In this document: positions 1 to 9,247 of the stretch, in pieces
How positions within the stretch are numbered: position 1 is the first letter of the stretch
Layout: every line of letters begins with the position of its first letter
Notes under the pieces: model-generated
What the model was told of the DNA's origin: nothing
What the model saw: only the letters and a program-made list of their open reading frames with translations
The model's database searches: none
Assembly (NCBI RefSeq): GCF_038896935.1
Contig: NZ_JBANDC010000003.1
Location: 124,001-188,000, forward strand
Direction: 5' to 3'
DNA: 64,000 nucleotides
From: Collimonas rhizosphaerae
Lineage (GTDB): Bacteria > Pseudomonadota > Gammaproteobacteria > Burkholderiales > Burkholderiaceae_D
Position numbers and translations under genes: made by a program

Positions 1-1002
1 GGCCAATCGGTTCTGCTCCAACCCCACCGACAGGCGGCGTGCGTTCGGCACGTGCGAGGCGTCGACCAGCGCCTGTATTTCCACCAGCAGCGGCCGGGTG
101 CCTTCCTGCGTCACCATCACGCAGGAGCCGGGCACCTGGTTGTCATGCTGCGACAGGAACAGCGCCGACGGATTGGACACGCCCTTCAAGCCTTTTTCGG
201 TCATGGCAAACACGCCAAGCTCGTTGACCGCGCCGAAGCGGTTCTTGAACGCGCGCACCAGGCGGAAACTGGAATGGGTATCGCCCTCGAAGTACAACAC
301 CGTATCGACGATATGCTCAAGCACGCGCGGCCCCGCCAAAGCGCCTTCCTTGGTCACGTGGCCGACCATGATGATGGTGATGCCGGACTGCTTGGCAACC
401 CGCGTCAGCTGCGCCGCGCATTCGCGCACCTGGGCCACCGAACCGGGAGCCGAACTGAGCGCGTCCGAATAGACGGTCTGGATCGAATCGATCACCGCCA
501 CTTCGGGCTTATGCTCGACCAGGGTATTGAGGATTTTTTCCAGCTGGATTTCAGCCTGCAGCTTGAGATCCTTGGCGTCCACCGCCAGCCGTTTGGCGCG
601 CAGCGCGATTTGCGCGCCGGATTCCTCGCCGCTCACATACAGCACTTTTTTCAGTTTCGACAGGTTCGCCAGCGCTTGCAGCAGCAAGGTCGACTTGCCG
701 ATGCCGGGATCGCCGCCGATCAGCACCACGCCGCCGGCTACCAGGCCGCCGCCCAGCACGCGGTCGAATTCCTCGATCCCGGTGCCGAAACGCGGCACGT
801 CGATCGCTTCGATGTCGGCCAGGGTCATCACCGGCGCTGTCTGCGCCAGGCCCTGGTGCTGGTTGGAGAAACGGTTGCCGACCGCCTCCACGATGGTTTC
901 CACCAGCGTGTTCCATTGCCCGCAAGAGGGGCACTGGCCGGTCCATTTATTGGCGACGCCGCCGCATTCGGTACAGGTGTAATTGGTTTTAGCTTTGGCC
1001 AT
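1..1002 (-). CDS. radA: DNA repair protein RadA, 3' end cut by window edge
   Basis: RadA is a RecA-like ATPase and branch-migration helicase that helps process recombination intermediates. The visible 334 residues begin with a four-cysteine zinc finger (C10, C13, C24, C27), followed by a Walker A motif near residues 97-105 (GDPGIGKST) and the RadA-specific KNRFG motif near residue 252. The family is about 450 residues long, so the Lon-like C-terminal domain lies mostly beyond the left edge. The ATG at 1002 gives the canonical MAKAK-type start just before the zinc finger. It lies 66 bp downstream of alr on the same strand and could be co-transcribed with it. Confidence 0.95.
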   Translation of the reverse strand, partial: MAKAKTNYTCTECGGVANKWTGQCPSCGQWNTLVETIVEAVGNRFSNQHQGLAQTAPVMTLADIEAIDVPRFGTGIEEFDRVLGGGLVAGGVVLIGGDPGIGKSTLLLQALANLSKLKKVLYVSGEESGAQIALRAKRLAVDAKDLKLQAEIQLEKILNTLVEHKPEVAVIDSIQTVYSDALSSAPGSVAQVRECAAQLTRVAKQSGITIIMVGHVTKEGALAGPRVLEHIVDTVLYFEGDTHSSFRLVRAFKNRFGAVNELGVFAMTEKGLKGVSNPSALFLSQHDNQVPGSCVMVTQEGTRPLLVEIQALVDASHVPNARRLSVGLEQNRLA

Positions 1003-1068
1003 GCGGTTCTGCAATCATGTTGGTGGTGGACTTACTATCCCTAGCGGCGGGCGGACCTGCAATGACGA

Positions 1069-2145
1069 TTACAAGTCCACCACTTTAACCCGTGGAGCCA
1101 AAGCGCACAGCAGTTCATATCCGATGGTGCCGGCCGCATGCGCGACCTCGTCGACCGGCAGGCCGTCGCCCCACAAGGTTACCGCGCTGCCGATCCCGGC
1201 CCCTGGCACAGCGGTGAGGTCAACCGAGAACATGTCCATCGATACCCGGCCGACGGTGGCGGTGCGCACGCCATTGACCAATACCGGCGTACCGTTAGGC
1301 GCATGGCGCGGATAGCCGTCGGCGTAGCCGCAGGCGACCGCGCCTATGAGCATAGGCGCCGAGGCGACGAAGCGGCTGCCGTAGCCGATCGCCTCGCCGG
1401 CGCCTATGCGCTGCACGCCAATGATCTTGCTGCTGAGCGTCATCGCCGGTTTCAGGCCGAACTGTGCGGCGCTGGCGCCGCCGGGCGTGGCGCCGTACAG
1501 CATGATGCCCGGCCGCACCCAATCCGACTTCAGCTCCGGATGCATCAGGTCGGCGGCGGAATTGGCGATGCTGCGTTCGCCGTTCAGGCCGGCGACGCCC
1601 TGCTCGAACTGCTGCACCTGCTGCTGCAGCGGCAAACCAGGATTGAGCGGATCGTCGGCATTGGCAAAGTGGGTCATGAGCGTGATCTTGCGCACGGCGG
1701 GAATCGCCTGCAAGCGCTGGTAGGCAGCGCGATAGGCTTCCGGCTTGAAGCCGAGCCGGTTCATGCCGCTGTTCATTTTCAGGTGGATGTCCAGCGGCCC
1801 CTTCAGCGCGGCCTGTTCCAGCCAGATGATCTGCTCGTTGCAATGCACGGCAAAATCGAGCCTGGCCCGCACTACGGTCTCAAGGTCGGCGGCGTCGAAA
1901 ATGCCTTCCAGCAGCAAGATCGGCTTTTGCCAGCCCAGCTCGCGCAGGCGCAGCGCGTTTTCCGGTTCGATCAGCGCCAGTCCGTCCGCTTCCGCAAAAC
2001 CGCGTACGCCGCGCTCCAAGCCATGCCCGTAGGCATTGGCCTTGACCACCGCCCAGATTTTCGCGCCGGGCGCATGCGATTTGGCAATACGCAGGTTGTG
2101 ATGCAGTGCAGAAATGTCTATGGTGGCGACTAGGGGTCTGGGCAT
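1069..2145 (-). CDS. alr: Alanine racemase
   Basis: This PLP enzyme interconverts L- and D-alanine and supplies D-Ala for peptidoglycan. The 358-residue product has the family's normal length. The PLP-binding lysine is K35 in the VKANAYGHG motif, and the catalytic tyrosine sits in the C-terminal IGYGSRF segment. The ATG at 2145 places the first beta strand (VATIDISAL) directly after the start, as is usual. lplT diverges from it across about 180 bp, and radA follows downstream. No second alr/dadX copy is present in the window. Confidence 0.96.
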   Translation of the reverse strand: MPRPLVATIDISALHHNLRIAKSHAPGAKIWAVVKANAYGHGLERGVRGFAEADGLALIEPENALRLRELGWQKPILLLEGIFDAADLETVVRARLDFAVHCNEQIIWLEQAALKGPLDIHLKMNSGMNRLGFKPEAYRAAYQRLQAIPAVRKITLMTHFANADDPLNPGLPLQQQVQQFEQGVAGLNGERSIANSAADLMHPELKSDWVRPGIMLYGATPGGASAAQFGLKPAMTLSSKIIGVQRIGAGEAIGYGSRFVASAPMLIGAVACGYADGYPRHAPNGTPVLVNGVRTATVGRVSMDMFSVDLTAVPGAGIGSAVTLWGDGLPVDEVAHAAGTIGYELLCALAPRVKVVDL

Positions 2146-2325
2146 GAATGTGCGGAATTTGTGAAGATTCGTAGAGCGTTCTATTTTACCGGATGCACCG
2201 CCGGCGATGGATCGGCAATCCCCATAATTCGACGGAACGTTTTCTCTTTTGCATCTCTCATAATCACGAATCGGTCATATTTTCATGGTATAAAGCAGGC
2301 CGGGGACACATTGTTACATTCTGGG

Positions 2326-3594
2326 ATGCGGATGAATCGCGGTTTTTACACCATCATGGCAGCGCAGTTTTTTTCTTCGCTGGCCGACAACGCACTGCTC
2401 ATAGCGGCAATCGCCTTACTGGCTGAAATGTCCTCGCCCGGCTGGATGACGCCGCTGCTGAAACTGTTTTTTGTCCTGTCTTACGTGCTGTTAGCTGCTT
2501 TTGTCGGCGCTTTTGCCGATTCGCTGCCCAAAGGCCGGGTGATGTTCATCACCAACATGATCAAGATCGCCGGCTGCCTGATGATGTTTGCCGATGTCCA
2601 TCCCCTGATCGCGTATGGCGTGGTCGGCTTCGGCGCAGCTGCATATTCGCCTGCCAAATATGGCATCCTCACTGAATTGTTGCCGGCGGAAAAACTGGTG
2701 GCCGCCAACGGCTGGATCGAAGGCTTGACCATGGCTTCGATCATCCTCGGCACGGTCCTCGGCGGCGCGCTGGTCAGTCCCCATGTCGTTTCCATCTTGC
2801 TGCAATGGCACATCCCCATCATCAACTGGCACCTGAACACGCCGACCCATGCGGCGCTGATGGTGATCGGCATGCTGTACCTGATCGCTACCGTCTTCAA
2901 CCTGAAAATCCCTGACACCGGCGCCCGCTATCCGCACCAGCAGCGCAGGCCGAGCAAGCTGATCGTCGATTTCGCCAATTGCAACGCAATCCTGTGGAAA
3001 GACAAGCTGGGACAGATTTCGCTGGCCGTCACCACCCTGTTCTGGGGCGCCGGCGCAACCTTGCAGTTCATCGTATTGAAATGGGCCGAGAAGTCGCTCG
3101 GCATGCCGCTCGACAAGGCTGCCATCCTGCAAGGCGTGGTGGCGTTTGGCGTGGCGATCGGCGCCGGGGCGGCGGCGCGCATGATCCCACTGAAAAAATC
3201 GCTGACCGTCATGCCGATGGGCATCGTGATGGGCCTGGTGGTGATGGCCATGACAGTGGTGCACTCGGTATGGGTCGCTTACCCGCTGCTGATCATCATC
3301 GGCGCCTTGTCGGGTTATTTCGTGGTGCCGATGAATGCGCTGCTGCAGCATCGCGGCCATGTGCTGATGAGCGCCGGCCACTCGATCGCTGTGCAGAATT
3401 TCAATGAAAACCTGTCGGTGCTGACCATGCTGGTGCTGTATGCATTGATGATCAAGATCGACCTGGATGTCAATATCGTCATCCTCCTGTTTGGCTCGTT
3501 TGTCGCCTGCATCATGTTTCTCATCATGCGCAAGCATGCGGCCAATCAGCGCGAGCATGATTCGCTGGCCTTGATTGGCGAAACCAAGCACTAA
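2326..3594 (+). CDS. lplT: Lysophospholipid transporter LplT (MFS)
   Basis: LplT flips lysophospholipids across the inner membrane for re-acylation. The protein is about 422 residues and almost entirely hydrophobic, consistent with 12 membrane segments. It carries LplT-like stretches: AQFFSSLADNALL near the N-terminus, GAAAYSPAKYGIL, TLFWGAGATLQF, and a C-terminal FVVPMNALLQ. The reading frame stays open back to 2161, but the upstream 55 residues do not resemble the family; the ATG at 2326 (or 2332) gives the normal N-terminus. In enterobacteria the partner acyltransferase Aas lies next to lplT; none is seen here. Confidence 0.9.
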   Translation: MRMNRGFYTIMAAQFFSSLADNALLIAAIALLAEMSSPGWMTPLLKLFFVLSYVLLAAFVGAFADSLPKGRVMFITNMIKIAGCLMMFADVHPLIAYGVVGFGAAAYSPAKYGILTELLPAEKLVAANGWIEGLTMASIILGTVLGGALVSPHVVSILLQWHIPIINWHLNTPTHAALMVIGMLYLIATVFNLKIPDTGARYPHQQRRPSKLIVDFANCNAILWKDKLGQISLAVTTLFWGAGATLQFIVLKWAEKSLGMPLDKAAILQGVVAFGVAIGAGAAARMIPLKKSLTVMPMGIVMGLVVMAMTVVHSVWVAYPLLIIIGALSGYFVVPMNALLQHRGHVLMSAGHSIAVQNFNENLSVLTMLVLYALMIKIDLDVNIVILLFGSFVACIMFLIMRKHAANQREHDSLALIGETKH

Positions 3595-3620
3595 CACCGG
3601 CAGAAAAATCCAGGCAGCGA

Positions 3621-4613
3621 TCAGCCTTGGTCGCCCATCCTTGCATGACGCTGGGCCGCCGCCCGCTCCGCCCAGTCGTCCGGCACCACAAAACCTCTGT
3701 CGATTTCCAGCCCATACCCATCCTCGGCGCGCAGGGTCGCCAGCAGCACCGGCGCGGCATCGCCGGCAAAATGCTGCGACAAGGCCTGTTGCGCGTCTGC
3801 CGCGCTGAGCGCGTGTCCAAGCGCGATTTTTGCCGGCGCCAGCCAGCGCCGGCGCGGCAATACCAGGTACAAGGCTGACTGGTCCAGCTGCAACGCAGAG
3901 AGGCTGCGCCAATATCCCCGGCAAGCGTTTGTGGATACGCCGAGCGCGTAGGGCGAGGGTAAATCGTCATCCGGATAAAACAGCCAGCCCTTGACCAGTG
4001 CCTGGGCAGAAGCGACCGGTTCACTCAGGTGTATCTGCGAAGCCGGATGCTGCGACAGCACCAGCTGGCACTGCAGGATCTTTTGCATTTTGGCGCCCAG
4101 CGAATCGGCCAGGTTAGGACCCAGGAAATCGTCCGGCTGCAAGCTGCCGCCGCCAGTCTCCAGCAGATAGAACTTGGTCGCGAACTCCCAGTGGACCAGG
4201 TCGCCGTTCAGCCGCAACAGGAAATCGAATTCGCCTATCGTGTCGTTTTTGCTGGCCCTGACCTGCACGCTGTGCGCCACCAGCATCTGCCGCTGCTCAA
4301 AATAAAACGCCATCAATTTTTCCGCGTACAGGCCCAAGCGCGTCGATGGCAAGCTGCCGATATAGCTGTGCAATGCCTGCAATTTTTCCGGCGCCTGCTC
4401 CAGCGCGCTCAGCCATGCAGCCAGGCCGGCGTCAGCGTAGCTGGCGATTTTTCCTTGCCACTGTGCGGCCTGGGGATCAAGCAGGTCGGGCGCATCCAGC
4501 AGCCAAGCCAGCGCCCTGACGTGCGGATCGAACAGATGGTTCCAGCGCAAGTGAAACTGTTGCTGGCAAGCGCCGGCGTGCGCCGCGGAAGAATCATTCG
4601 CCGGCGTTGGCAT
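3621..4613 (-). CDS. DUF1853 family protein
   Basis: The 330-residue protein matches the DUF1853 family pattern: a YAEKLMAFYFE helix near residue 100, then GEFDFLL (127-133), HWEFATKFYL (141-150) and a GPNLAD...KM...QL stretch. The arrangement D130...E143-x3-K147 recalls a PD-(D/E)XK nuclease core, but with E-x3-K rather than E-x-K spacing, so catalysis is only a suggestion. Its start overlaps the end of the UDG4 gene by 20 bp, indicating translational coupling and perhaps a DNA-repair role. lplT converges on it from the other side. No biochemical function is known to me. Confidence 0.8.
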   Translation of the reverse strand: MPTPANDSSAAHAGACQQQFHLRWNHLFDPHVRALAWLLDAPDLLDPQAAQWQGKIASYADAGLAAWLSALEQAPEKLQALHSYIGSLPSTRLGLYAEKLMAFYFEQRQMLVAHSVQVRASKNDTIGEFDFLLRLNGDLVHWEFATKFYLLETGGGSLQPDDFLGPNLADSLGAKMQKILQCQLVLSQHPASQIHLSEPVASAQALVKGWLFYPDDDLPSPYALGVSTNACRGYWRSLSALQLDQSALYLVLPRRRWLAPAKIALGHALSAADAQQALSQHFAGDAAPVLLATLRAEDGYGLEIDRGFVVPDDWAERAAAQRHARMGDQG

Positions 4614-5442
4614 ACGTGCTCATGGCCAGGCACAGGTCGCTCCAGACTTTGCCCTTGTCGCCCAGCTGGCGCAGCAGATAAGCCGGGTGATAGGTCACCA
4701 CCAGAGGACGGTCGGCGTAGCGGTGCACGGAGCCGCGCAGTTTTGAAACCGGAGTGGCGGGATCCAGTCCCAGCAGCGACAAGGCAGCGGTCTTGCCCAG
4801 CGCGACCAGGACGGTTGGCTGGATCAATTCGATCTGGCGCTGCAGATACGGCAGGCAGGCCGCCACTTCATCCGCCGCCGGTGGCCGATCGCGGCCGGTG
4901 CCGTCGGTGGGGCGGCACTTGACGATATTGGCGATGTACGCGTTTTCGCCGCGCTTCAAGCCCATCGCCAGCAGGATATTGTCGAGCAGTTTACCGGCCG
5001 GGCCGACGAACGGCTCGCCCTGGATATCCTCGTTGCGTCCGGGACCTTCGCCGATGAACAGCCATTTGGCCTTGCTGTCGCCGATACCGAACACGGTATT
5101 CTTACGCCCCTGGCAGAGCCCGCAAGCTGTGCAGCCTGCCACTGCCTTCTGCAACTGTCCCCAATCCATTGCGGCGGTGGAAATCCCCGCCTGGACGGCT
5201 GCCTGCGGTACGGATACCGGTTCGGCGTCGGCCCAGGCTGAAACCGCAGGGTTATCCTGCACGCGGCTCGCCATCGGCTCGACCCGCTGCGGAACCGGCA
5301 CGGCGGGAATTTCCACCGCCGGCGCCACATCCGCTTTTATCAGTTCTGCGCCTGCCAAGCCGGCGCCGCCATCGCGCCGCAGCCACAGCGGGCCGAGGCC
5401 GATCTCGTCAAGGAAAACGCTGCGCCTGCTCATCTCGCTCAT
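4594..5442 (-). CDS. Family 4 uracil-DNA glycosylase (Fe-S)
   Basis: The enzyme removes uracil from DNA to start base excision repair. In the 282-residue product, C104 and C107 (CTAC), C176 and C196 are the likely [4Fe-4S] ligands. GEGPG (131-135) followed by EPFVGPAGKLLD is the family's active-site region, and HPAYLL (252-257) is the C-terminal motif. About 90 N-terminal residues, rich in Ala/Pro/Val, precede the catalytic domain and look like a poorly conserved linker. It overlaps rimI by 4 bp and the DUF1853 gene by 20 bp, so tsaB-rimI-UDG4-DUF1853 probably forms one transcript. Confidence 0.93.
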   Translation of the reverse strand: MSEMSRRSVFLDEIGLGPLWLRRDGGAGLAGAELIKADVAPAVEIPAVPVPQRVEPMASRVQDNPAVSAWADAEPVSVPQAAVQAGISTAAMDWGQLQKAVAGCTACGLCQGRKNTVFGIGDSKAKWLFIGEGPGRNEDIQGEPFVGPAGKLLDNILLAMGLKRGENAYIANIVKCRPTDGTGRDRPPAADEVAACLPYLQRQIELIQPTVLVALGKTAALSLLGLDPATPVSKLRGSVHRYADRPLVVTYHPAYLLRQLGDKGKVWSDLCLAMSTYANAGE

Positions 5443-5924
5443 AACGGCAGCCTCATTACGATGGCTTCTTCACGCTTGTCGCCGGCAGCAGGATAATAAT
5501 CGCGGCGGCGGCCGATCTCGACGAAACCGTAGCGCTGGTAGATCGCAATCGCACGCGTATTCGATGGCCGCACTTCCAGCAACACCGACTGCATCTGCTG
5601 CTGATGCGCCAGGAGGCATACCTTATCGAGCAGCATCTTGCCGATGCCGCGCCGCTGCATGTCGCCATGCACGCTGATATTGAGCAGATGCGCCTCGTCC
5701 AGCGCCTGCATCATGAAAAAATAGCCGAGCAAGGCCTGCTTCGCATCGCGCAATACCCAGCATTGATAACCGCTCTGGATCGAATCGACAAAATTGCCAT
5801 GGGTCCAGGGATGCGAATACACGGTCTTTTCGATCGCCAGCACCTCGTCCAGGTCTTCGATACGCATGGCGGCAAACGCAAGCGGCCGCAACAGGCCGGC
5901 CGCCGGCTGTGCATTGGCGTTCAT
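5439..5924 (-). CDS. rimI: Ribosomal protein S18 alanine N-acetyltransferase RimI
   Basis: RimI is a GNAT enzyme that acetylates the N-terminal alanine of ribosomal protein S18. The 161-residue product carries the acetyl-CoA loop QRRGIGKMLL (residues 90-99) after the LLNISV strand, and a C-terminal YQRYGFVEIGRRRDYY segment typical of RimI. It overlaps the end of tsaB and the start of the UDG4 gene by 4 bp each, giving a tsaB-rimI-UDG4 order that is common in betaproteobacteria. Confidence 0.92.
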   Translation of the reverse strand: MNANAQPAAGLLRPLAFAAMRIEDLDEVLAIEKTVYSHPWTHGNFVDSIQSGYQCWVLRDAKQALLGYFFMMQALDEAHLLNISVHGDMQRRGIGKMLLDKVCLLAHQQQMQSVLLEVRPSNTRAIAIYQRYGFVEIGRRRDYYPAAGDKREEAIVMRLPL

Positions 5925-6625
5925 GGGTTCACCTTGGCGGCGCGCTCGGCGGTGGTGAGCGCTACCTTGTTACGCAAATACAAAGGCTGGGCCTGCACCG
6001 CGCTCAAGCCCCCGCCTTGGGCCAGCGCGACGCTGCCCAGCTGGGCGATCTGGCGCGCGCTCGGCATCACCGCCGGCAAGCCGCCGGCCGCGAACGGAGC
6101 AGCGGAAAACGCTTCCGCATATGCCGCCAGGCCATTGCCGCAGGCTTGCAGCACGCCGCTTTGCGCCGGCAGGGGCAATACCTGCGACGGCGCCGACAAA
6201 GCCGGTTCGGCAATTACCTGCCAGCCATCGCCGGCAAAGCGATATTGGGCCCAGTAGACTTCGCCCATGCGCGCATCCAGCACCGCCAGCACTTCGCCGG
6301 CGCCGTTGAGGTCGCGGCAAGCCTGCGCCATGGCGGCCAGCGTCACTACCGGCAACACCGGCAGGTCGGCGCCGAACGCCAGTCCTTGCACGATGCCGCA
6401 GGCGGTGCGCACCCCCGTGAAGGAGCCGGGACCGACGCCGAACGCCAGCGCGTCGCACTGGGCCAGGCTGATCCCGGCCTCGGCCAGCAAGTCTTGCACC
6501 ATCGGCAGGATGGCAAGGGAATGGGTTTGGACGCCCGCCGATTCGCGGGTAGTCACCTGGCCGTCGCGCAACAAGGCGGCGGAGGCCAGTTCGGTAGATG
6601 TTTCAATGGCAAGAATGGTCTGCAT
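5921..6625 (-). CDS. tsaB: tRNA threonylcarbamoyladenosine biosynthesis protein TsaB
   Basis: TsaB is the non-catalytic partner of TsaD in making t6A37 of ANN-decoding tRNAs. The product is 234 residues, begins with MQTILAIETSTELASAAL, and contains the FGVGPGSFTGVRTACG loop, both diagnostic of TsaB. The frame is open up to 6796, but the 57 extra residues are unlike the family; the ATG at 6625 is the right start. It is the first gene of the overlapping tsaB-rimI-UDG4-DUF1853 run and diverges from a thioredoxin-like gene across 142 bp. Confidence 0.93.
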   Translation of the reverse strand: MQTILAIETSTELASAALLRDGQVTTRESAGVQTHSLAILPMVQDLLAEAGISLAQCDALAFGVGPGSFTGVRTACGIVQGLAFGADLPVLPVVTLAAMAQACRDLNGAGEVLAVLDARMGEVYWAQYRFAGDGWQVIAEPALSAPSQVLPLPAQSGVLQACGNGLAAYAEAFSAAPFAAGGLPAVMPSARQIAQLGSVALAQGGGLSAVQAQPLYLRNKVALTTAERAAKVNP

Positions 6626-6767
6626 GGGCCGTATTTTACCGCGCTCGACGCCGCTTCGGCTGCACTCTGCGCGATTGGCCGGGCCAATCCTGCGGCAAAG
6701 GCCCCAGGAACCGGCAAACCAAGGGTATTCATGCAAGATCCAGCGCACACGCTGTAAAATATCGCGA

Positions 6768-7190
6768 ATGCTGATCCTCACTCTCGATAACGACAATCAC
6801 CAGGAACTTGCCACCACCCTGTCGGAGGATGGCTGGGTGGCGGCTTGCCTGTGCGCCGCCTGGTGCGGCAGCTGCCGGGAATATTTCGCGAATTTCACGG
6901 CGTTGGCGCAACGCCATCCGCATGTGCAATTCGTCTGGATCGATATCGAAGACCAGGCAGAACTGATCGGCGACCTGGACGTCGACAATTTCCCTACCTT
7001 GCTGATCCAGCGCGGCGACGTCGTGGCGTTCCTGGGCCCGGTGGAAATGGATTTGCGCCTGGCCGAAAGAATCCTGCTGGCGCAAATGGAAAAGAGCACC
7101 CCTGAGCTGCAGGCCGAAGCCCAGAGCAGCACGGAACGCCGTCATTGGCAGCTGGAAGCCAATCTATTGCGGCGCCTGGCGGATATTTAG
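6768..7190 (+). CDS. Thioredoxin family protein
   Basis: The 140-residue protein has a thioredoxin fold with the redox motif WCGSC (C33, C36), a following FVWIDIEDQ strand and the cis-proline loop NFPTLL. No signal peptide is present, so it should act in the cytoplasm. The C-terminal 40 residues extend beyond a minimal thioredoxin and are charged (QMEKSTPEL...). The ATG at 6768 was chosen because the much longer open frame upstream has no conserved sequence. Its stop overlaps the convergent LysR gene by 4 bp. Its substrate is unknown. Confidence 0.85.
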   Translation: MLILTLDNDNHQELATTLSEDGWVAACLCAAWCGSCREYFANFTALAQRHPHVQFVWIDIEDQAELIGDLDVDNFPTLLIQRGDVVAFLGPVEMDLRLAERILLAQMEKSTPELQAEAQSSTERRHWQLEANLLRRLADI

Positions 7191-8101
7191 GATGCCAGCC
7201 AGGGGTCGCAATCCGGATGCGGAAACTGCGCCATCATGAAATCGACAAAACTGCGCACCTTGGCCGACAACAGGCGCCGGCTGGGATAGACCAGGCGCAC
7301 TGCCACCTTGTTGATCTGGTAATCGGGCAGCACCCGCACCACGCGCCCCGCCACCATATCGTCGCCCAGCGTATACGAGGTGCGCATGGCGATTCCCATC
7401 CCTGCCAGCAAACACTGGCGCAGCAAATCGGTATTGTTCGACATCACCTTGCTGGTGATCGGAATGACCGAGGCGCCCTGCTCCGACTGGAAGGTCCAGT
7501 GATGGCGCAGATGTTCCATGGAAAAATTGAGGCATGAATGCTGCGCCAGTTCCTCCGGCGTCTGCGGCACGCCATGTTCGGCAATATAAGCCGGCGAGGC
7601 GCACAGCAGCACTTCCGCGATGCCCAGCTGGCGCGCCACCATGCCGGCGTCGAATTTCTGGTTGACCGAAAAAATGCCGACGTCAAAACCTTCTTCGATC
7701 AGGTCGACAGTACGGTCCGACAAGGTCACATCCAGCCGCACATCGGGATACTGCTTCGAATACAGCGGCAGCAGGCGCGCCAGCTGGGTCTGGCCGAAAC
7801 CGATCTGCGAATAGATGTGCAAGGTGCCGGCGGGTTTGGTCGACAGCACGGAAGCAGCAGCTTCTGCTTCGTCGATTTCATCCAGGATCTGCTGCACCCG
7901 CTCCAGGTAAGCCTGGCCCGGTTCGGTCAGCGCCATGCGGCGCGTCGAGCGGTGCAGCAGGCGGATCCCGAGATGGTTTTCCAGGTCGGCCACCAGGCGC
8001 GTGACCACCGCATTCGACATGTCCAGCACCTGGGCGGCGGCGACAAAGCTGCCCTGCTCCACTACCTTCGCAAAAACCCGCATTGACTGCAAGCGATCCA
8101 T
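7187..8101 (-). CDS. LysR family transcriptional regulator
   Basis: The protein is 304 residues with an N-terminal winged helix-turn-helix (about residues 1-60, MDRLQSMRVFAKVVEQGSF), followed by a periplasmic-binding-protein-like effector domain. It resembles the CrgA/DmlR-type subgroup (LLHRSTRRMALTEPG). No obvious target operon diverges from it: a small membrane protein gene lies 30 bp upstream on the same strand. The ligand cannot be predicted. Confidence 0.9.
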   Translation of the reverse strand: MDRLQSMRVFAKVVEQGSFVAAAQVLDMSNAVVTRLVADLENHLGIRLLHRSTRRMALTEPGQAYLERVQQILDEIDEAEAAASVLSTKPAGTLHIYSQIGFGQTQLARLLPLYSKQYPDVRLDVTLSDRTVDLIEEGFDVGIFSVNQKFDAGMVARQLGIAEVLLCASPAYIAEHGVPQTPEELAQHSCLNFSMEHLRHHWTFQSEQGASVIPITSKVMSNNTDLLRQCLLAGMGIAMRTSYTLGDDMVAGRVVRVLPDYQINKVAVRLVYPSRRLLSAKVRSFVDFMMAQFPHPDCDPWLAS

Positions 8102-8131
8102 ATTCTTTTGTCCTATCTTATTCTCTGCCGC

Positions 8132-8482
8132 TCATTTACTCAGCAAAGCCGTGAAGGCGACCACCAGGGCCAGCGCGCTGAGGCCCAGCGCCAGTCCGCA
8201 CAGCACGCCGGCGCGCCGCGATTTTGCGCCGGCTTGCAGCGCCTCTTGCCGCATTTCCTGCTCAAGCAATGGCAGCGCGGTCTTGAGTTGTTCGGCAAGC
8301 GCCTTGATGTCGCCGACGTTTTGCAGCGACGCCGCCTGCAGTTCGCTTACCTGCTGCTGCAAGATCTGCAGCCGGCTCTCTTCCGTATTACCTTTGCGCC
8401 GGGTGAACACCGGCGCCGCCACGGAAATGATGTCGCTGATATACGGAAGCACAGCCTTTGTTACTGAAAGCCAAGCCGACAT
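8132..8482 (-). CDS. Small coiled-coil membrane protein, unknown function
   Basis: I do not recognise a family. The 116-residue product has an amphipathic N-terminus, a central Gln/Leu/Glu-rich stretch (about residues 35-80) predicted to be coiled coil, and a C-terminal hydrophobic segment (about 92-114, GVLCGLALGLSALALVVAF) that should span the membrane. This suggests a tail-anchored protein with a cytoplasmic coiled coil. It sits between the LysR gene (30 bp downstream) and the ABC ATPase gene (27 bp upstream), on the same strand as both. Confidence 0.65.
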   Translation of the reverse strand: MSAWLSVTKAVLPYISDIISVAAPVFTRRKGNTEESRLQILQQQVSELQAASLQNVGDIKALAEQLKTALPLLEQEMRQEALQAGAKSRRAGVLCGLALGLSALALVVAFTALLSK

Positions 8483-8509
8483 GCACTACCCTCCACCTTC
8501 TTTTTTCGC

Positions 8510-9247
8510 TTATTGAAATATCTGCGCATCGGCAGCGCTGGTATCACCCGGGCGCAGCAGACGGCCGGCGGCGATCGTGATGGTCTGGCGGCACTGCATG
8601 GCGATCGAGGTATCGTGCGTCACCAGCACCAGCGTTGAGCCGCGTTCCTGGTTCAGGTCAAACATCAGCTGGATCACCGCGTCGCCGGTAGCCGCATCGA
8701 GGCTGCCGGTAGGCTCGTCAGCGAACAAGAGCGGCGGCTCGGTGACGAAAGCACGCGCCAGCGCCACCCGCTGCTGCTCACCGCCCGACAGGTATTTCGG
8801 ATAGTGCTGCAGGCGCGACCCCAGCCCGACCCGTTCCAGCTTGGCCTGCGCCTTCTCTTTGGCATCCCTGTCGCCACGCAGTTCGAGCGGCAGCATGACA
8901 TTTTCCAGCGCGCTCAAATGGCTCAGCAACTGGAAAGACTGGAAAACGAAACCGAGCTTTTCCTTGCGCAAGCCGGCGCGGCCATCCTCGTCCAGGGCAA
9001 AGATATCGCTGCCGTCGATGTGCACAGTACCCGACGATGGCGTGTCCAACCCCGCCAGCAAGCCCAGCAAGGTCGATTTGCCGGAACCGGAAGCGCCGAC
9101 AATCGCCAGCGTGGTACCGCCCTGGACGTTAAAATTGATATCATCAAGAATCACCAGCTCGCCGCTGGCGTCGGCAACACGCTTGGTCAAGCGCTGGACG
9201 TCTATGGCTGGGGCTATTGCAGGATTAACAGAAGAGGACTGATGCAT
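8510..9247 (-). CDS. ABC transporter ATP-binding protein (LolD/YbbA type)
   Basis: This 245-residue ATPase belongs to the MacB/LolD/YbbA group that energises lipoprotein release or other envelope transfer. Walker A is GASGSGKST (residues 51-59), the Q-loop is FQSF, the signature is LSGGEQQR, and Walker B is LLFADEP. It diverges from tesA, as ybbA does in E. coli, but no YbbP-like permease gene follows; the next gene encodes a small coiled-coil protein. Its ATG overlaps the ATG annotated for tesA on the other strand (shared CATG at 9245-9248). Confidence 0.88.
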   Translation of the reverse strand: MHQSSSVNPAIAPAIDVQRLTKRVADASGELVILDDINFNVQGGTTLAIVGASGSGKSTLLGLLAGLDTPSSGTVHIDGSDIFALDEDGRAGLRKEKLGFVFQSFQLLSHLSALENVMLPLELRGDRDAKEKAQAKLERVGLGSRLQHYPKYLSGGEQQRVALARAFVTEPPLLFADEPTGSLDAATGDAVIQLMFDLNQERGSTLVLVTHDTSIAMQCRQTITIAAGRLLRPGDTSAADAQIFQ

